64,000 bases of DNA, from NCBI RefSeq assembly GCF_002013915.1, contig NZ_MBTF01000023.1:372001-436000 (forward strand). The letters are read 5' to 3'. This document shows, piece after piece, positions 1 to 7,601 of the stretch. Under the pieces are notes generated by a model. That model did no database searches and was not told the origin of the DNA. It saw only the letters and a program-made list of their open reading frames with translations. The DNA comes from Mucilaginibacter pedocola (GTDB taxonomy: Bacteria; Bacteroidota; Bacteroidia; Sphingobacteriales; Sphingobacteriaceae). Made by a program: the position numbers and the translations under genes. The stretch's first letter is position 1; each line of letters begins with the position of its first letter.

Positions 1-383
1 GGGTAAATAATGGGGTTAAAGCCCTTGCGGTTTATTTCGGGATTAGGGTATTCCATGCGCACGCTTATTTCGTGCGTGGCTTTATTGATAACCCGCTTGC
101 CCACCTTGGGTATGGGCGACCATTGCCCCGGCGTAGGCTCCAGCCTTAGATCGCCATTGGTTGCCGTACGCAAGCCGTTCTGAATAATACCTACACCGCC
201 CTGGTGCCCTTCGGGGTAAAAATCGTGTGCCAGCATTACGTTCACGCTGCCGTATTCCAGGTATTCGAGGTTGTTGAGCACCATGCCTGGTTTGGGACTG
301 GCGGTTTTGGTTTGCGCCTGAAGATTGTTAATGCCTGCAAAGCACAGCATACCCGCAGCAATAAGGCTAAATTTTATACTCAT
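1..383 (-). CDS. Secreted protein, N-terminal part only (possible glycoside hydrolase)
   Basis: The reading frame is open on the minus strand from an ATG at 381-383 to the left edge, so only about 127 N-terminal residues are visible. The first ~23 residues form a typical signal peptide (MSIKFSLIAAGMLCFAG followed by a polar stretch and an LQAQ cleavage site), so the product is exported. The mature part (LEYGSVNVML, HDFYPEGHQGG, LRLEPTPGQW) resembles, from memory, the N-terminal domain of secreted Bacteroidota glycosidases of the cellulase/GH9 type. I cannot confirm this without the catalytic part. The gene is transcribed off the left end, away from the palindromic repeat cluster that lies upstream of it. 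Confidence 0.7.
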   Translation of the reverse strand, partial: MSIKFSLIAAGMLCFAGINNLQAQTKTASPKPGMVLNNLEYLEYGSVNVMLAHDFYPEGHQGGVGIIQNGLRTATNGDLRLEPTPGQWSPIPKVGKRVINKATHEISVRMEYPNPEINRKGFNPIIY

Positions 384-508
384 AGTAATTTTAGGTGGGC
401 CGTGGTTAGATGTTTTGTGGCCGATGGTAAAATTACCCCGCAGCAAAAAGGGGCAGCAACACTATTGGTGTATTTAATACAAATTATGTTAACGTGCACG
501 GTGCATCG

Positions 509-751
509 TGCCGTGGGTTTCAATCCACGGCTATAATACGCCACGAGGCTACGCCTCTCAGGGAATTATCAGATTCAATATACAGTCGTTGTTGTTTCTA
601 AAGTCGCGTAGCGACGATCTATGTCGTAGCCGTGGGTTTCAACCCACGGGGAGTTACGGAAGAACAATGAGAGAGGCGTAGCCTCGGCAAATGTTGTAGC
701 CGTGGGTTTCAACCCACGGCGGATTTGGTTCCCGGTTGAAACCCACGACGG
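509..751. repeat. Cluster of REP-like short palindromes
   Basis: Non-coding stretch between the gene at the left edge and the DoxX-like gene. It holds three near-identical palindromes with core CCGTGGGTTTCAACCCACGG at 511-530 (one mismatch), 630-649 and 700-719, and an imperfect copy in the opposite orientation around 732-751. Between them are two copies of a second small palindrome (GAGGCTACGCCTCTC type, in opposite orientations) at 545-559 and 671-685, and a third inverted repeat, GTCGCGTAGCGAC, at 603-615. The alternation of two palindrome types resembles REP/BIME units mobilised by REP-associated tyrosine transposases. No transposase gene is present here. Confidence 0.75.
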
Positions 752-801
752 TTTGATAATCTCCCGCCAATTTCCAATTTTTGAAAGATAATAGCCCCTT
801 T

Positions 802-1194
802 ATGAAAATTGCCGTTTTAATATCCCGCATCATCCTTGGCCTGCTGTACCTTATTTTCGGGCTGGATTATTTTTTGCATTTCATCCCTTACCAACCGGCG
901 CACACCGGGGTTACCGGCGCTTTTGTAGCAGGGTTAAAGGGCGTGGGCTACTTTTACCCCATGATAAAAACCATACAAATATTGGCGGGGCTGTCGTTAC
1001 TGTTCAACCGCTATGCACCTTTAGCTGCCGTGGCAGTTTTCCCTATCAGTTTAAATGTACTGCTGTTCCATACTATTTTGGTGCCTTCGGGATGGTTGAT
1101 GGGCGTATTTTTATTTGTGCCGAATGTACTGCTGGGTTTCGGCTGGAAGAAATATTATGCGGGTTTGTTTACCGCAAAGGCGGTTGTTGATTAG
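802..1194 (+). CDS. DoxX-like small membrane protein
   Basis: A 130-residue protein with four hydrophobic segments, beginning MKIAVLISRIILGLLYLIFG and ending in a short basic tail. Size, segment spacing and the early GLLYLIFGLDYF motif fit the DoxX/DoxD-like membrane family, whose members are often coupled to redox or detoxification functions but mostly lack a defined reaction. An in-frame TTG lies at 781, but ATG at 802 begins immediately before the first membrane helix and is preferred. The stop overlaps by 4 bases the stop of the convergent AraC-type gene, so there is no room for a terminator between them. No operon partner is visible. Confidence 0.7.
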   Translation: MKIAVLISRIILGLLYLIFGLDYFLHFIPYQPAHTGVTGAFVAGLKGVGYFYPMIKTIQILAGLSLLFNRYAPLAAVAVFPISLNVLLFHTILVPSGWLMGVFLFVPNVLLGFGWKKYYAGLFTAKAVVD

Positions 1195-1985
1195 CTAGGT
1201 TTTCCCAGCAAACTGCCCGGCGTAGCACCGAATAGTTTTTTGAAAGCGAAAGAGAAATGCGACAGGTCCTCAAAACCTATGTCCAAATAAATATCAGACG
1301 GTTTTTTGCCTTTTTTGCTGATGAGGAAATAAGCTTCGCGCAGGCGTTTTTGGATAAGCCAACGGCTCGGTGTATCATTAAATATCTGCCTGAAATCGCG
1401 CTTAAAGCTGGAAATGCTGCGCCCGGTAAGGTAGGCAAAACGCTCGATGCTTACGTTGAACTTATAGTTCTTGTTCATAAAGGCCTCCAGGTCTATCTTC
1501 TCGGGGATACCGAAATCGAATAGTATGCCGGCCCAGTCGGGGTGTATCTGTAATAATATCAACAGCAATTCTTCGCGCTTCAAATCGGCAAAAGGTTCGT
1601 CGAGTTGTCCGTTGCCGCGGTAATAAGGTTCCAGCGATTGCACAAAGTTTTGCACCCGTCCGCTTTTTTCACCCGGTAAAAACGAGCCACCTATCGTGGG
1701 CGATGCTGCCGCGATTTTATGCCGCTGTTGAAACCCCTTCAAAAAAGCCTCATCAAAAATTACTACCACTTTGGCAAATTCGCCTGCATCGGGTTGTTTG
1801 CTGTAGCGGGCCAAATGGTTTTTACGGGCAATGCAGTACTCGCCCGGGCGCATTACGGAGTTTCGGTGCCCGTCGTACCCTACAATGCTGCCACGCAAAA
1901 GGTATATAAAAAAGTGCTCGGGGATGAATTGCTCCGGCGAAATGGCCGGGCCAATGTAGCACGATGTTATGCCCTCTATCTTCAT
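1191..1985 (-). CDS. AraC-family transcriptional regulator
   Basis: A 264-residue regulator. The N-terminal ~150 residues look like a cupin-type sensing domain (FFIYLLRGSIVGYDGHR, PGEYCIARKN). The C-terminal ~100 residues hold the two AraC helix-turn-helix motifs, with the typical first-helix text RFAYLTGRSISSFKRDFRQI and the second motif IYLDIGFEDLSHFSFAFKKLFG followed by TPG. It is the last gene of a minus-strand operon with the two oxidoreductases upstream (gap of 3 bases to the first). It therefore probably controls that operon or a target responding to the same small molecule. The ligand cannot be read from sequence. Confidence 0.88.
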   Translation of the reverse strand: MKIEGITSCYIGPAISPEQFIPEHFFIYLLRGSIVGYDGHRNSVMRPGEYCIARKNHLARYSKQPDAGEFAKVVVIFDEAFLKGFQQRHKIAAASPTIGGSFLPGEKSGRVQNFVQSLEPYYRGNGQLDEPFADLKREELLLILLQIHPDWAGILFDFGIPEKIDLEAFMNKNYKFNVSIERFAYLTGRSISSFKRDFRQIFNDTPSRWLIQKRLREAYFLISKKGKKPSDIYLDIGFEDLSHFSFAFKKLFGATPGSLLGKPS

Positions 1986-1988
1986 GGC

Positions 1989-2648
1989 TTAAATTTTGGC
2001 GAGCGCTTTAATGTCTTTTATCTCTAATACCTGTTTGCTGTAGCCTTTGGTTGCTGCGTTCACCATGGCGTTGGCCAGTTCGGCTAAAGTAACCACTGCT
2101 TTGGGGAAAAGAAAACCTATAATGCTCACAAGTGCCTTATAAAGCGCTTTGGTATTCCGCTGACCTTCAACTGCCTTCATGCCGCCCGGGCGGAAATTGT
2201 ACTGCGCTTTAAAAGGCATGCGCATCAAAGCGTTCTCGGTTTTACCCTTTACCCGCGCCCACATCACCTTACCCTTTTCGCTACTATCGGTATGGCTGCC
2301 TGAGATGAAGTTGAACACGATCTCAGGATTCAGCGATAGCACTTTATTGGCAAATACCAGCGTAGTATCATAGGTGATATGCGTATACTTTTCCTCATTC
2401 ATGCCTACCGAGCTTATGCCTGCGCAATAAAAGCAGGCATCGTAACCGCTTAGTTGCGCCTCGTAACCATCTAATGCCATAAAAGCGGGCACTATCAATT
2501 CCTTCAGTTTGGGGTGCTGCAAGGGGTAGGGGCGGCGGTTCACCATCAGCACCTCTGTAACCTGCGGGTGTTGCAGGCAGCTAAGCATAACACCTTCACC
2601 AACAAAACCCGTGGCGCCGGTTATCATTATTTTTATTCCCTTACTCAT
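1989..2648 (-). CDS. NAD(P)-binding Rossmann-fold epimerase/dehydratase-like protein
   Basis: A 219-residue protein starting with a dinucleotide-binding signature (ITGATGFVGEGVML) near residues 9-22, as in atypical extended SDR/NmrA-like proteins. A later YCAGISSVG stretch corresponds to the conserved NAG-like segment after beta-4. There is no clear YxxxK catalytic pair, so it may be an atypical SDR rather than a classical reductase. Its start overlaps the end of the upstream SDR gene by 8 bases, and it is followed after 3 bases by the AraC gene. The three are almost certainly co-transcribed. The substrate is unknown. Confidence 0.82.
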   Translation of the reverse strand: MSKGIKIMITGATGFVGEGVMLSCLQHPQVTEVLMVNRRPYPLQHPKLKELIVPAFMALDGYEAQLSGYDACFYCAGISSVGMNEEKYTHITYDTTLVFANKVLSLNPEIVFNFISGSHTDSSEKGKVMWARVKGKTENALMRMPFKAQYNFRPGGMKAVEGQRNTKALYKALVSIIGFLFPKAVVTLAELANAMVNAATKGYSKQVLEIKDIKALAKI

Positions 2649-3690
2649 CTTTTATCATATTATACTTAAACAAACTTTCGGCGGTTGCCAGCACGGCTTC
2701 CTCGTTGCTGCGGGGCCGCCAGCCTAATAACGTTTTTGCCTTTGCATTGCTTGCATTACGGGTGCGCCCCAGCAAAGGTACAATGGTTTTTGCCTGTTTG
2801 CTGAACAATGCAGCAAGGCGTATTTGCCAGTCGGGTAATTCTTTGTGGGTAACCTGCTTTGCCCTATCGCCAAATTTTTCACGGAAAAGCATAGCGATCT
2901 GGTGCAACGACATTACCCCGCCGGATAAAGCCAGGAACCTTTCGCCTGCTGCGGCAGGGTTTACCATGGCCAGCAGGTGCAGCTCGGCAAGGTCGCGCAC
3001 GTCAACAATTCCCAATTCAATTTTGGGCGTGCCTTTCATGCTGCCATCCAATATTTTCTTCAGCAGTTCGAACCCGCTCGACATATCCGGCCCTAACGAT
3101 GTCCCTAAAATAGCCATCGGGTTTATCACGGCCAGTTCTAATTCGCTGCCCTCACGCGCCATAAAATCCCAGGCAGCGCGCTCGGCCAATGTTTTCGACT
3201 TTAGATATGCAGAGAGCGTTTTGTCGTTCGGGTTGGTCCATTCCTCCTCGGTGATGAGTGTATTGGGGTCGGTATGGCTGTAGCCTACTGCACCAAAGGA
3301 TGAGGTGACAACTACGCGTTTTACGCCTGCATCGCGCGCTGCCTTCAGCACACGGATGGTGCCGTCAACCGCGGGGCGTATCATTTCATCCTCGTTTTTG
3401 GGCAGCCTCAAAAATATCGGCGAAGCCACATGCAACACATAAGTGCAACCGGTCACGGCCTCTGCCCAGTTTTTATCGTCGCCAAGGTCGGCCTCTATAA
3501 ATTGCAGGTTATCAAAGTTGGTAAGCCCGCCTGTTTTTAGCGAGGCCAATACTTTATTCTTTTTGCTTAGCGAGCGCAGGGTGGTTTTTACCCGATAGCC
3601 GTTTTGCAGCAATTGCAAAATGCAATGCCCGCCAACAAAGCCGCTGCCGCCGGTTACCAGTACAGTTATATCGTTATTTGCGGTTTCCAT
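2641..3690 (-). CDS. SDR-family aldehyde/dihydroflavonol-reductase-like NAD(P)H oxidoreductase
   Basis: A 349-residue extended short-chain dehydrogenase. The N-terminus carries VTGGSGFVGGHCILQLL (residues ~11-27, NADP-binding glycine loop), and the catalytic Tyr-Lys pair appears as YLKSK in SAYLKSKTLAE. The internal VTSSFGAVGY stretch and overall length match dihydroflavonol-4-reductase/aldehyde reductase-like proteins common in Bacteroidota, which reduce aldehydes or ketones with NADPH. It is the first gene of a three-gene minus-strand operon (SDR, atypical SDR, AraC). The divergent GH31 gene starts 160 bases away, so the shared intergenic region 3691-3849 probably holds both promoters. Confidence 0.87.
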   Translation of the reverse strand: METANNDITVLVTGGSGFVGGHCILQLLQNGYRVKTTLRSLSKKNKVLASLKTGGLTNFDNLQFIEADLGDDKNWAEAVTGCTYVLHVASPIFLRLPKNEDEMIRPAVDGTIRVLKAARDAGVKRVVVTSSFGAVGYSHTDPNTLITEEEWTNPNDKTLSAYLKSKTLAERAAWDFMAREGSELELAVINPMAILGTSLGPDMSSGFELLKKILDGSMKGTPKIELGIVDVRDLAELHLLAMVNPAAAGERFLALSGGVMSLHQIAMLFREKFGDRAKQVTHKELPDWQIRLAALFSKQAKTIVPLLGRTRNASNAKAKTLLGWRPRSNEEAVLATAESLFKYNMIKDE

Positions 3691-3849
3691 TTTCTTTAAA
3701 TTGACGGGGCAAATTTCGGAAGGAAAACGCGCGCGCGTTTTGTTGTAAGGTCCAAGTTTTATTTGTTGGGAGGTTCAAATACCGTTATTGCCGGGTGTCA
3801 ATATCCGTAAGCGGTTTTCACGGCAGAAAATTTTACCTTTAACACCATC

Positions 3850-5985
3850 ATGAAAAAGTTTTCTGCCTCTTTTTTAATACTGTTAGCAACAGTATGGTTA
3901 AACGCATCTGCCCAAACCACCCAACCCGCTCCCGGCGTGCAAAAGCTGAGCAAGGGCCAGCCCGATAAGTTTACGCCCTACACTTTTTGCAACGAGCAGC
4001 CTATGGTTACCGCAATGGCCGCATTACCTGCGGGCAAGTTGCCATTTGATGTAAACGACATCGGCATCAGCATTAACGACCGTGGCGTAATAGTAGAAGT
4101 GCCTTTGGCCGATAAAGAGCAGTTGTATGGCTTTGGCTTGCAGATAGGCTCGTTCAACCAAACAGGGTTGAAGAAGCAGCCTATTGTGAACGATAACCCG
4201 CTTAACAATTTAGGGTACACGCATGGCCCGGCTACATTTTATGTTTCCAGCAAGGGTTACGGAATCCTCATCAACACCGCCCGCTATACTACCTTTTACT
4301 GCGGCAATATTGCCAAATTGAATAAACAACAGGTATCTGCCGATAGTAAAAAGCCCGCCGATTCGGTAGAAGGGCTATACCAAACCAATGGTAAGGCATC
4401 CAACGTGGTAACTGTCGATATAAAAGGGGCAAAGGGAATAGAGGTTTTTGTTTTTAGCGGGCCAAGCCTGATGAACGCCTTGCAGCGTTACAACCTTTTT
4501 TCGGGCGGGGGCGCGTTGCCTGCTATTTGGGGGCTTGGCGTAAAGTACCGCGTAAAAGCCGATTTTAGCGAACACCAGGTAGGGCAAATGGCGGCGTACT
4601 TCCGCAATAACCATATACCCTGCGATGTATTGGGATTGGAACCTCGATGGCAAACCGCCGCTTATTCCTGCTCTTATGTGTGGAACAAAAGTTTATTCCC
4701 AACCCCCGAGGCCTTTACCGATACCATGATGCGCAAGGGCTTTCACCTCAATTTATGGGAACATGCTTTTACGCACCCGAGCTCTCCCATTTACGAGGCG
4801 CTGAAAACCAAAGCAGGCAATTACCAGGTTTGGGGCGGTTTGGTGCCCGATTTTGCCGATACTACCGCTGCCAATATTTTTGCCAATTACCATAACGAAA
4901 CCTTTGTGAAGAAGGGCATCTCGGGTTTTAAAATGGACGAGTGCGATAACTCCAACATCGCCTACGGCAGCGGCGTTTGGAGCTTCCCGGAGTTAAGTAC
5001 TTTCCCTTCGGGGATGGATGGCGAGCAGGTGCACCAGCTTTTCGGTTTACTGTATCAGAAGACCATCTACAGCATCTACAAGAAAAGCAACCTGCGTACC
5101 TACCTGGATGTGCGTGCTTCAAACGCCTTCGCCTCATCGTACCCGGCTGCCTTGTATAGCGATACCTACGAGCACGATGAGTATATCCGCATGATACCTA
5201 ATTCGGGTTTTTCGGGAATGATATGGTCGCCCGAGGTGCGGGAATCTAATACCATAAAAGATCTTATGCGCCGCAGCCAAACGGCTGTACTATCGGCCCA
5301 AACTTTATACAATAGCTGGTACCTGCAAAGCCCGCCATGGTTGCAGATAAACAAAGAGAAGAACAACAAGGTCGAGCTGATGGATAATGCAAAAGAGGTT
5401 GAGGCGGATATCCGTAAGCTACTCAACTTCCGAATGAGCCTTATCCCGTACCTATATAGCGCCTTTGCCGATTATCATTTCAAGGGCATCCCGCCATTCC
5501 GTGCGTTAGTAACCGATTACCCCGAAGATGTTAACGTTTGGGATATATCCGACGAATACATGATAGGCAGCGGCATCCTTGCGGCACCGCTCACCGAGAA
5601 AGCCGACGAACGCAGCGTGTACCTACCCGCCGGTACCTGGTACGATTTTAATACCAACCAAAAATACGAGGGCGGTAAAAAGTACACCATTAAACCAAGC
5701 CTCAACCAACTACCCATCTTCATAAAAGCCGGCACTATTTTACCATTGGCCGCGCCTGTGGAGTATGTATCGCCTTCTACTAAATTCGATATCACCTGCT
5801 ACGTTTACGGCGAGGGCGATGCACAGACCGCCTTGTTTGAAGATGATGGCATCACCTTTAACTACGATAAAGGCGGCTACAATAACATCGTCCTGAATTG
5901 GAATAAAGGTAAAGGGAGTGTAAAGCGGAGCGGCGGGTTTAAAGGTGTACGTTTTACAATAAAAAAATGGCAGCTGATAAAGTAA
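3850..5985 (+). CDS. Secreted GH31-family alpha-glycosidase
   Basis: A 711-residue exported enzyme with a signal peptide (hydrophobic run LILLATVWLNA, cleavage near residue 21). A beta-sandwich region (~45-215) precedes a TIM barrel, and the GH31 nucleophile region reads GFKMDECDNS, making Asp363 the candidate nucleophile. The preceding FHLNLWEHAF and the later YSDTYEHDEY stretch fit the barrel and acid/base region. A C-terminal beta domain with VYLPAGTWYDF and FEDDG follows, as in GH31 glucosidases, xylosidases and galactosidases. Substrate is not determinable. The KMDEC motif differs from the classical WxDMNE, so alpha-galactosidase or xylosidase subgroups are possible. An octamer TACCTTTA at 3834-3841 resembles a -7 promoter box. 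The DUF1080 and cytochrome genes follow on the same strand after 197 bases. Confidence 0.88.
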   Translation: MKKFSASFLILLATVWLNASAQTTQPAPGVQKLSKGQPDKFTPYTFCNEQPMVTAMAALPAGKLPFDVNDIGISINDRGVIVEVPLADKEQLYGFGLQIGSFNQTGLKKQPIVNDNPLNNLGYTHGPATFYVSSKGYGILINTARYTTFYCGNIAKLNKQQVSADSKKPADSVEGLYQTNGKASNVVTVDIKGAKGIEVFVFSGPSLMNALQRYNLFSGGGALPAIWGLGVKYRVKADFSEHQVGQMAAYFRNNHIPCDVLGLEPRWQTAAYSCSYVWNKSLFPTPEAFTDTMMRKGFHLNLWEHAFTHPSSPIYEALKTKAGNYQVWGGLVPDFADTTAANIFANYHNETFVKKGISGFKMDECDNSNIAYGSGVWSFPELSTFPSGMDGEQVHQLFGLLYQKTIYSIYKKSNLRTYLDVRASNAFASSYPAALYSDTYEHDEYIRMIPNSGFSGMIWSPEVRESNTIKDLMRRSQTAVLSAQTLYNSWYLQSPPWLQINKEKNNKVELMDNAKEVEADIRKLLNFRMSLIPYLYSAFADYHFKGIPPFRALVTDYPEDVNVWDISDEYMIGSGILAAPLTEKADERSVYLPAGTWYDFNTNQKYEGGKKYTIKPSLNQLPIFIKAGTILPLAAPVEYVSPSTKFDITCYVYGEGDAQTALFEDDGITFNYDKGGYNNIVLNWNKGKGSVKRSGGFKGVRFTIKKWQLIK

Positions 5986-6182
5986 CTCGATACACGATGC
6001 CTGTTTTTTGATATTGATAACTAAAATGGGTATCTGTAAGAAATGTTGATTTGCTAAATCGATATTTTGAGTCAAAATGTATACATATTGGCACAATTAG
6101 GCAAATAAAATGTCGCTTACGTTCAATATCTTCGCGCTGCTGAATATTGAAAAATTATATTAAACAATTACACTAAAGCATA

Positions 6183-7592
6183 ATGGATCTAAACTTATCA
6201 AAAGCGGGGCTTACGGCCACGCTTTGGCTTTGCGGGAGCCTGCTGGCCTTTGGGCAGCGAATTGACCTGAAGGACCTGTCCGCCTTTAAAAATCCGGGCA
6301 GCTCGTGGTCGATAGCCGGGAATGTGGTGGCCGACCTGAACACCCCCAACGCATTTAAAACAAGCAAAGGCGAAGGCATTTTGGTAAACCAAAGCACCGA
6401 GAAAAAAGCCGGTACCGACCTGTATACCACCCAAGAGTACGGCAACGCCATTGTAGAGATGGATTACCTAACCTCTAAAGGCACCAACTCAGGCATTTAC
6501 CTGCAAGGCAATTACGAAATTCAGATAGATGATGCATGGGGTTTACGTAACGCCACATCGCATAACAACGGCGGTATTTACCAGCGCTGGGACGATAGCA
6601 AACCTGAAGCCGAAAAAGGCTACGGTGGTGTTGCCCCACGCCAGAATGCCAGCAAAGCACCGGGACTTTGGCAGCACATTAAGATCGTTTTCCAGGCACC
6701 AAAATTTGATGCTTCTGGTGCTAAAACGGCTAACGCGAAAATTGTAAGAATTGAACTGAACGGCGTAAGCATCCACGAAAAAGTAGAGCTGTTTGGCCCA
6801 ACCCGTGGTGCTGCAGGTGCCGAAAAAGCAACAGGCCCGCTTCGTCTGCAAGGCGACCATGGCTCGGTAGCGTTCAGGAATATCTCAATAACTCCTTACA
6901 CCGAAACACCTCAATTGAAAGAGGAGGACGAGTCGGACCCGATCTACATTAATGCCAACAGCAATAATATGCTACGTAGCTTTGTTGATGTAATGCCGGG
7001 GGTACGTTCGGTGCATGCTATATCGGTAGGCGGACCTGAGAAAACAGCCTATAGCTACGATCTGGATAATGGCACCCTACTGCAGGGCTGGCACGGCGGC
7101 TTTGTTAATGCTACCCCGATGTTCGATGGCCGCGGCAACGGTACCTCGCTTCCGCTGGGCAGCGTAACCCGCTTTACCGCTAAACCTGTTTTGGCTATTG
7201 CCAAACTGGCCAAGGCCGATGATAAATGGGTTGCCGATACTGCCGGCACAGGCTTCTTCACCAAAGGTTATGTGCTGGATGCACAAGAGCGCCCTGCGTT
7301 TAAATACCTTATTTACGGCGCTACTGTTACCGATGATGTAAAAATAATGGAGAACGGGCAAGGCATTAGCCGTACGGTATCTGTTGATGGCACTGCTAAA
7401 GATCTGTACTTCCTGCTGGCTAACGCATCAACTATAGAAGAAGTGAGCAAAGGCCTGTACCTTGTAAATGATAAAGGCTACTACATTCAACTTGCCGAAG
7501 GTACGCCTGCACCAACCATACGCGATGTTGACGGTAAAAAGCAAATGATCGTTCCGGTTGGCAACAAGTTAAGTTACACCCTTTTATTTTAA
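6183..7592 (+). CDS. Secreted DUF1080 (3-keto-disaccharide hydrolase-like) protein
   Basis: A 469-residue exported protein with a signal peptide ending at about residue 25 (LLAFGQ). Residues ~30-235 form a concanavalin-like DUF1080 domain, recognised by EYGNAIVEMDYLTSKGTNSG, IYLQGNYEIQIDD and a terminal GPLRLQGDHGSVAFRNI motif. DUF1080 members include hydrolases acting on 3-keto-glycosides produced by periplasmic dehydrogenases. The C-terminal ~225 residues form a second beta-rich module that I do not recognise. The stop is 9 bases before the start of the propeller-cytochrome gene, so the two are translationally adjacent and likely act together. Confidence 0.83.
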   Translation: MDLNLSKAGLTATLWLCGSLLAFGQRIDLKDLSAFKNPGSSWSIAGNVVADLNTPNAFKTSKGEGILVNQSTEKKAGTDLYTTQEYGNAIVEMDYLTSKGTNSGIYLQGNYEIQIDDAWGLRNATSHNNGGIYQRWDDSKPEAEKGYGGVAPRQNASKAPGLWQHIKIVFQAPKFDASGAKTANAKIVRIELNGVSIHEKVELFGPTRGAAGAEKATGPLRLQGDHGSVAFRNISITPYTETPQLKEEDESDPIYINANSNNMLRSFVDVMPGVRSVHAISVGGPEKTAYSYDLDNGTLLQGWHGGFVNATPMFDGRGNGTSLPLGSVTRFTAKPVLAIAKLAKADDKWVADTAGTGFFTKGYVLDAQERPAFKYLIYGATVTDDVKIMENGQGISRTVSVDGTAKDLYFLLANASTIEEVSKGLYLVNDKGYYIQLAEGTPAPTIRDVDGKKQMIVPVGNKLSYTLLF

Positions 7593-7601
7593 GCAGAAGC
7601 C

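Noticed and set aside
509..751. Possible CRISPR array in the repeat cluster
   Set aside because: The repeats are palindromes of two kinds at uneven spacing (about 70-120 bases), one in reverse orientation, and no cas genes are near.
781..801. TTG start for the DoxX-like gene
   Set aside because: It would add seven polar residues before the first helix; ATG at 802 fits the family better.
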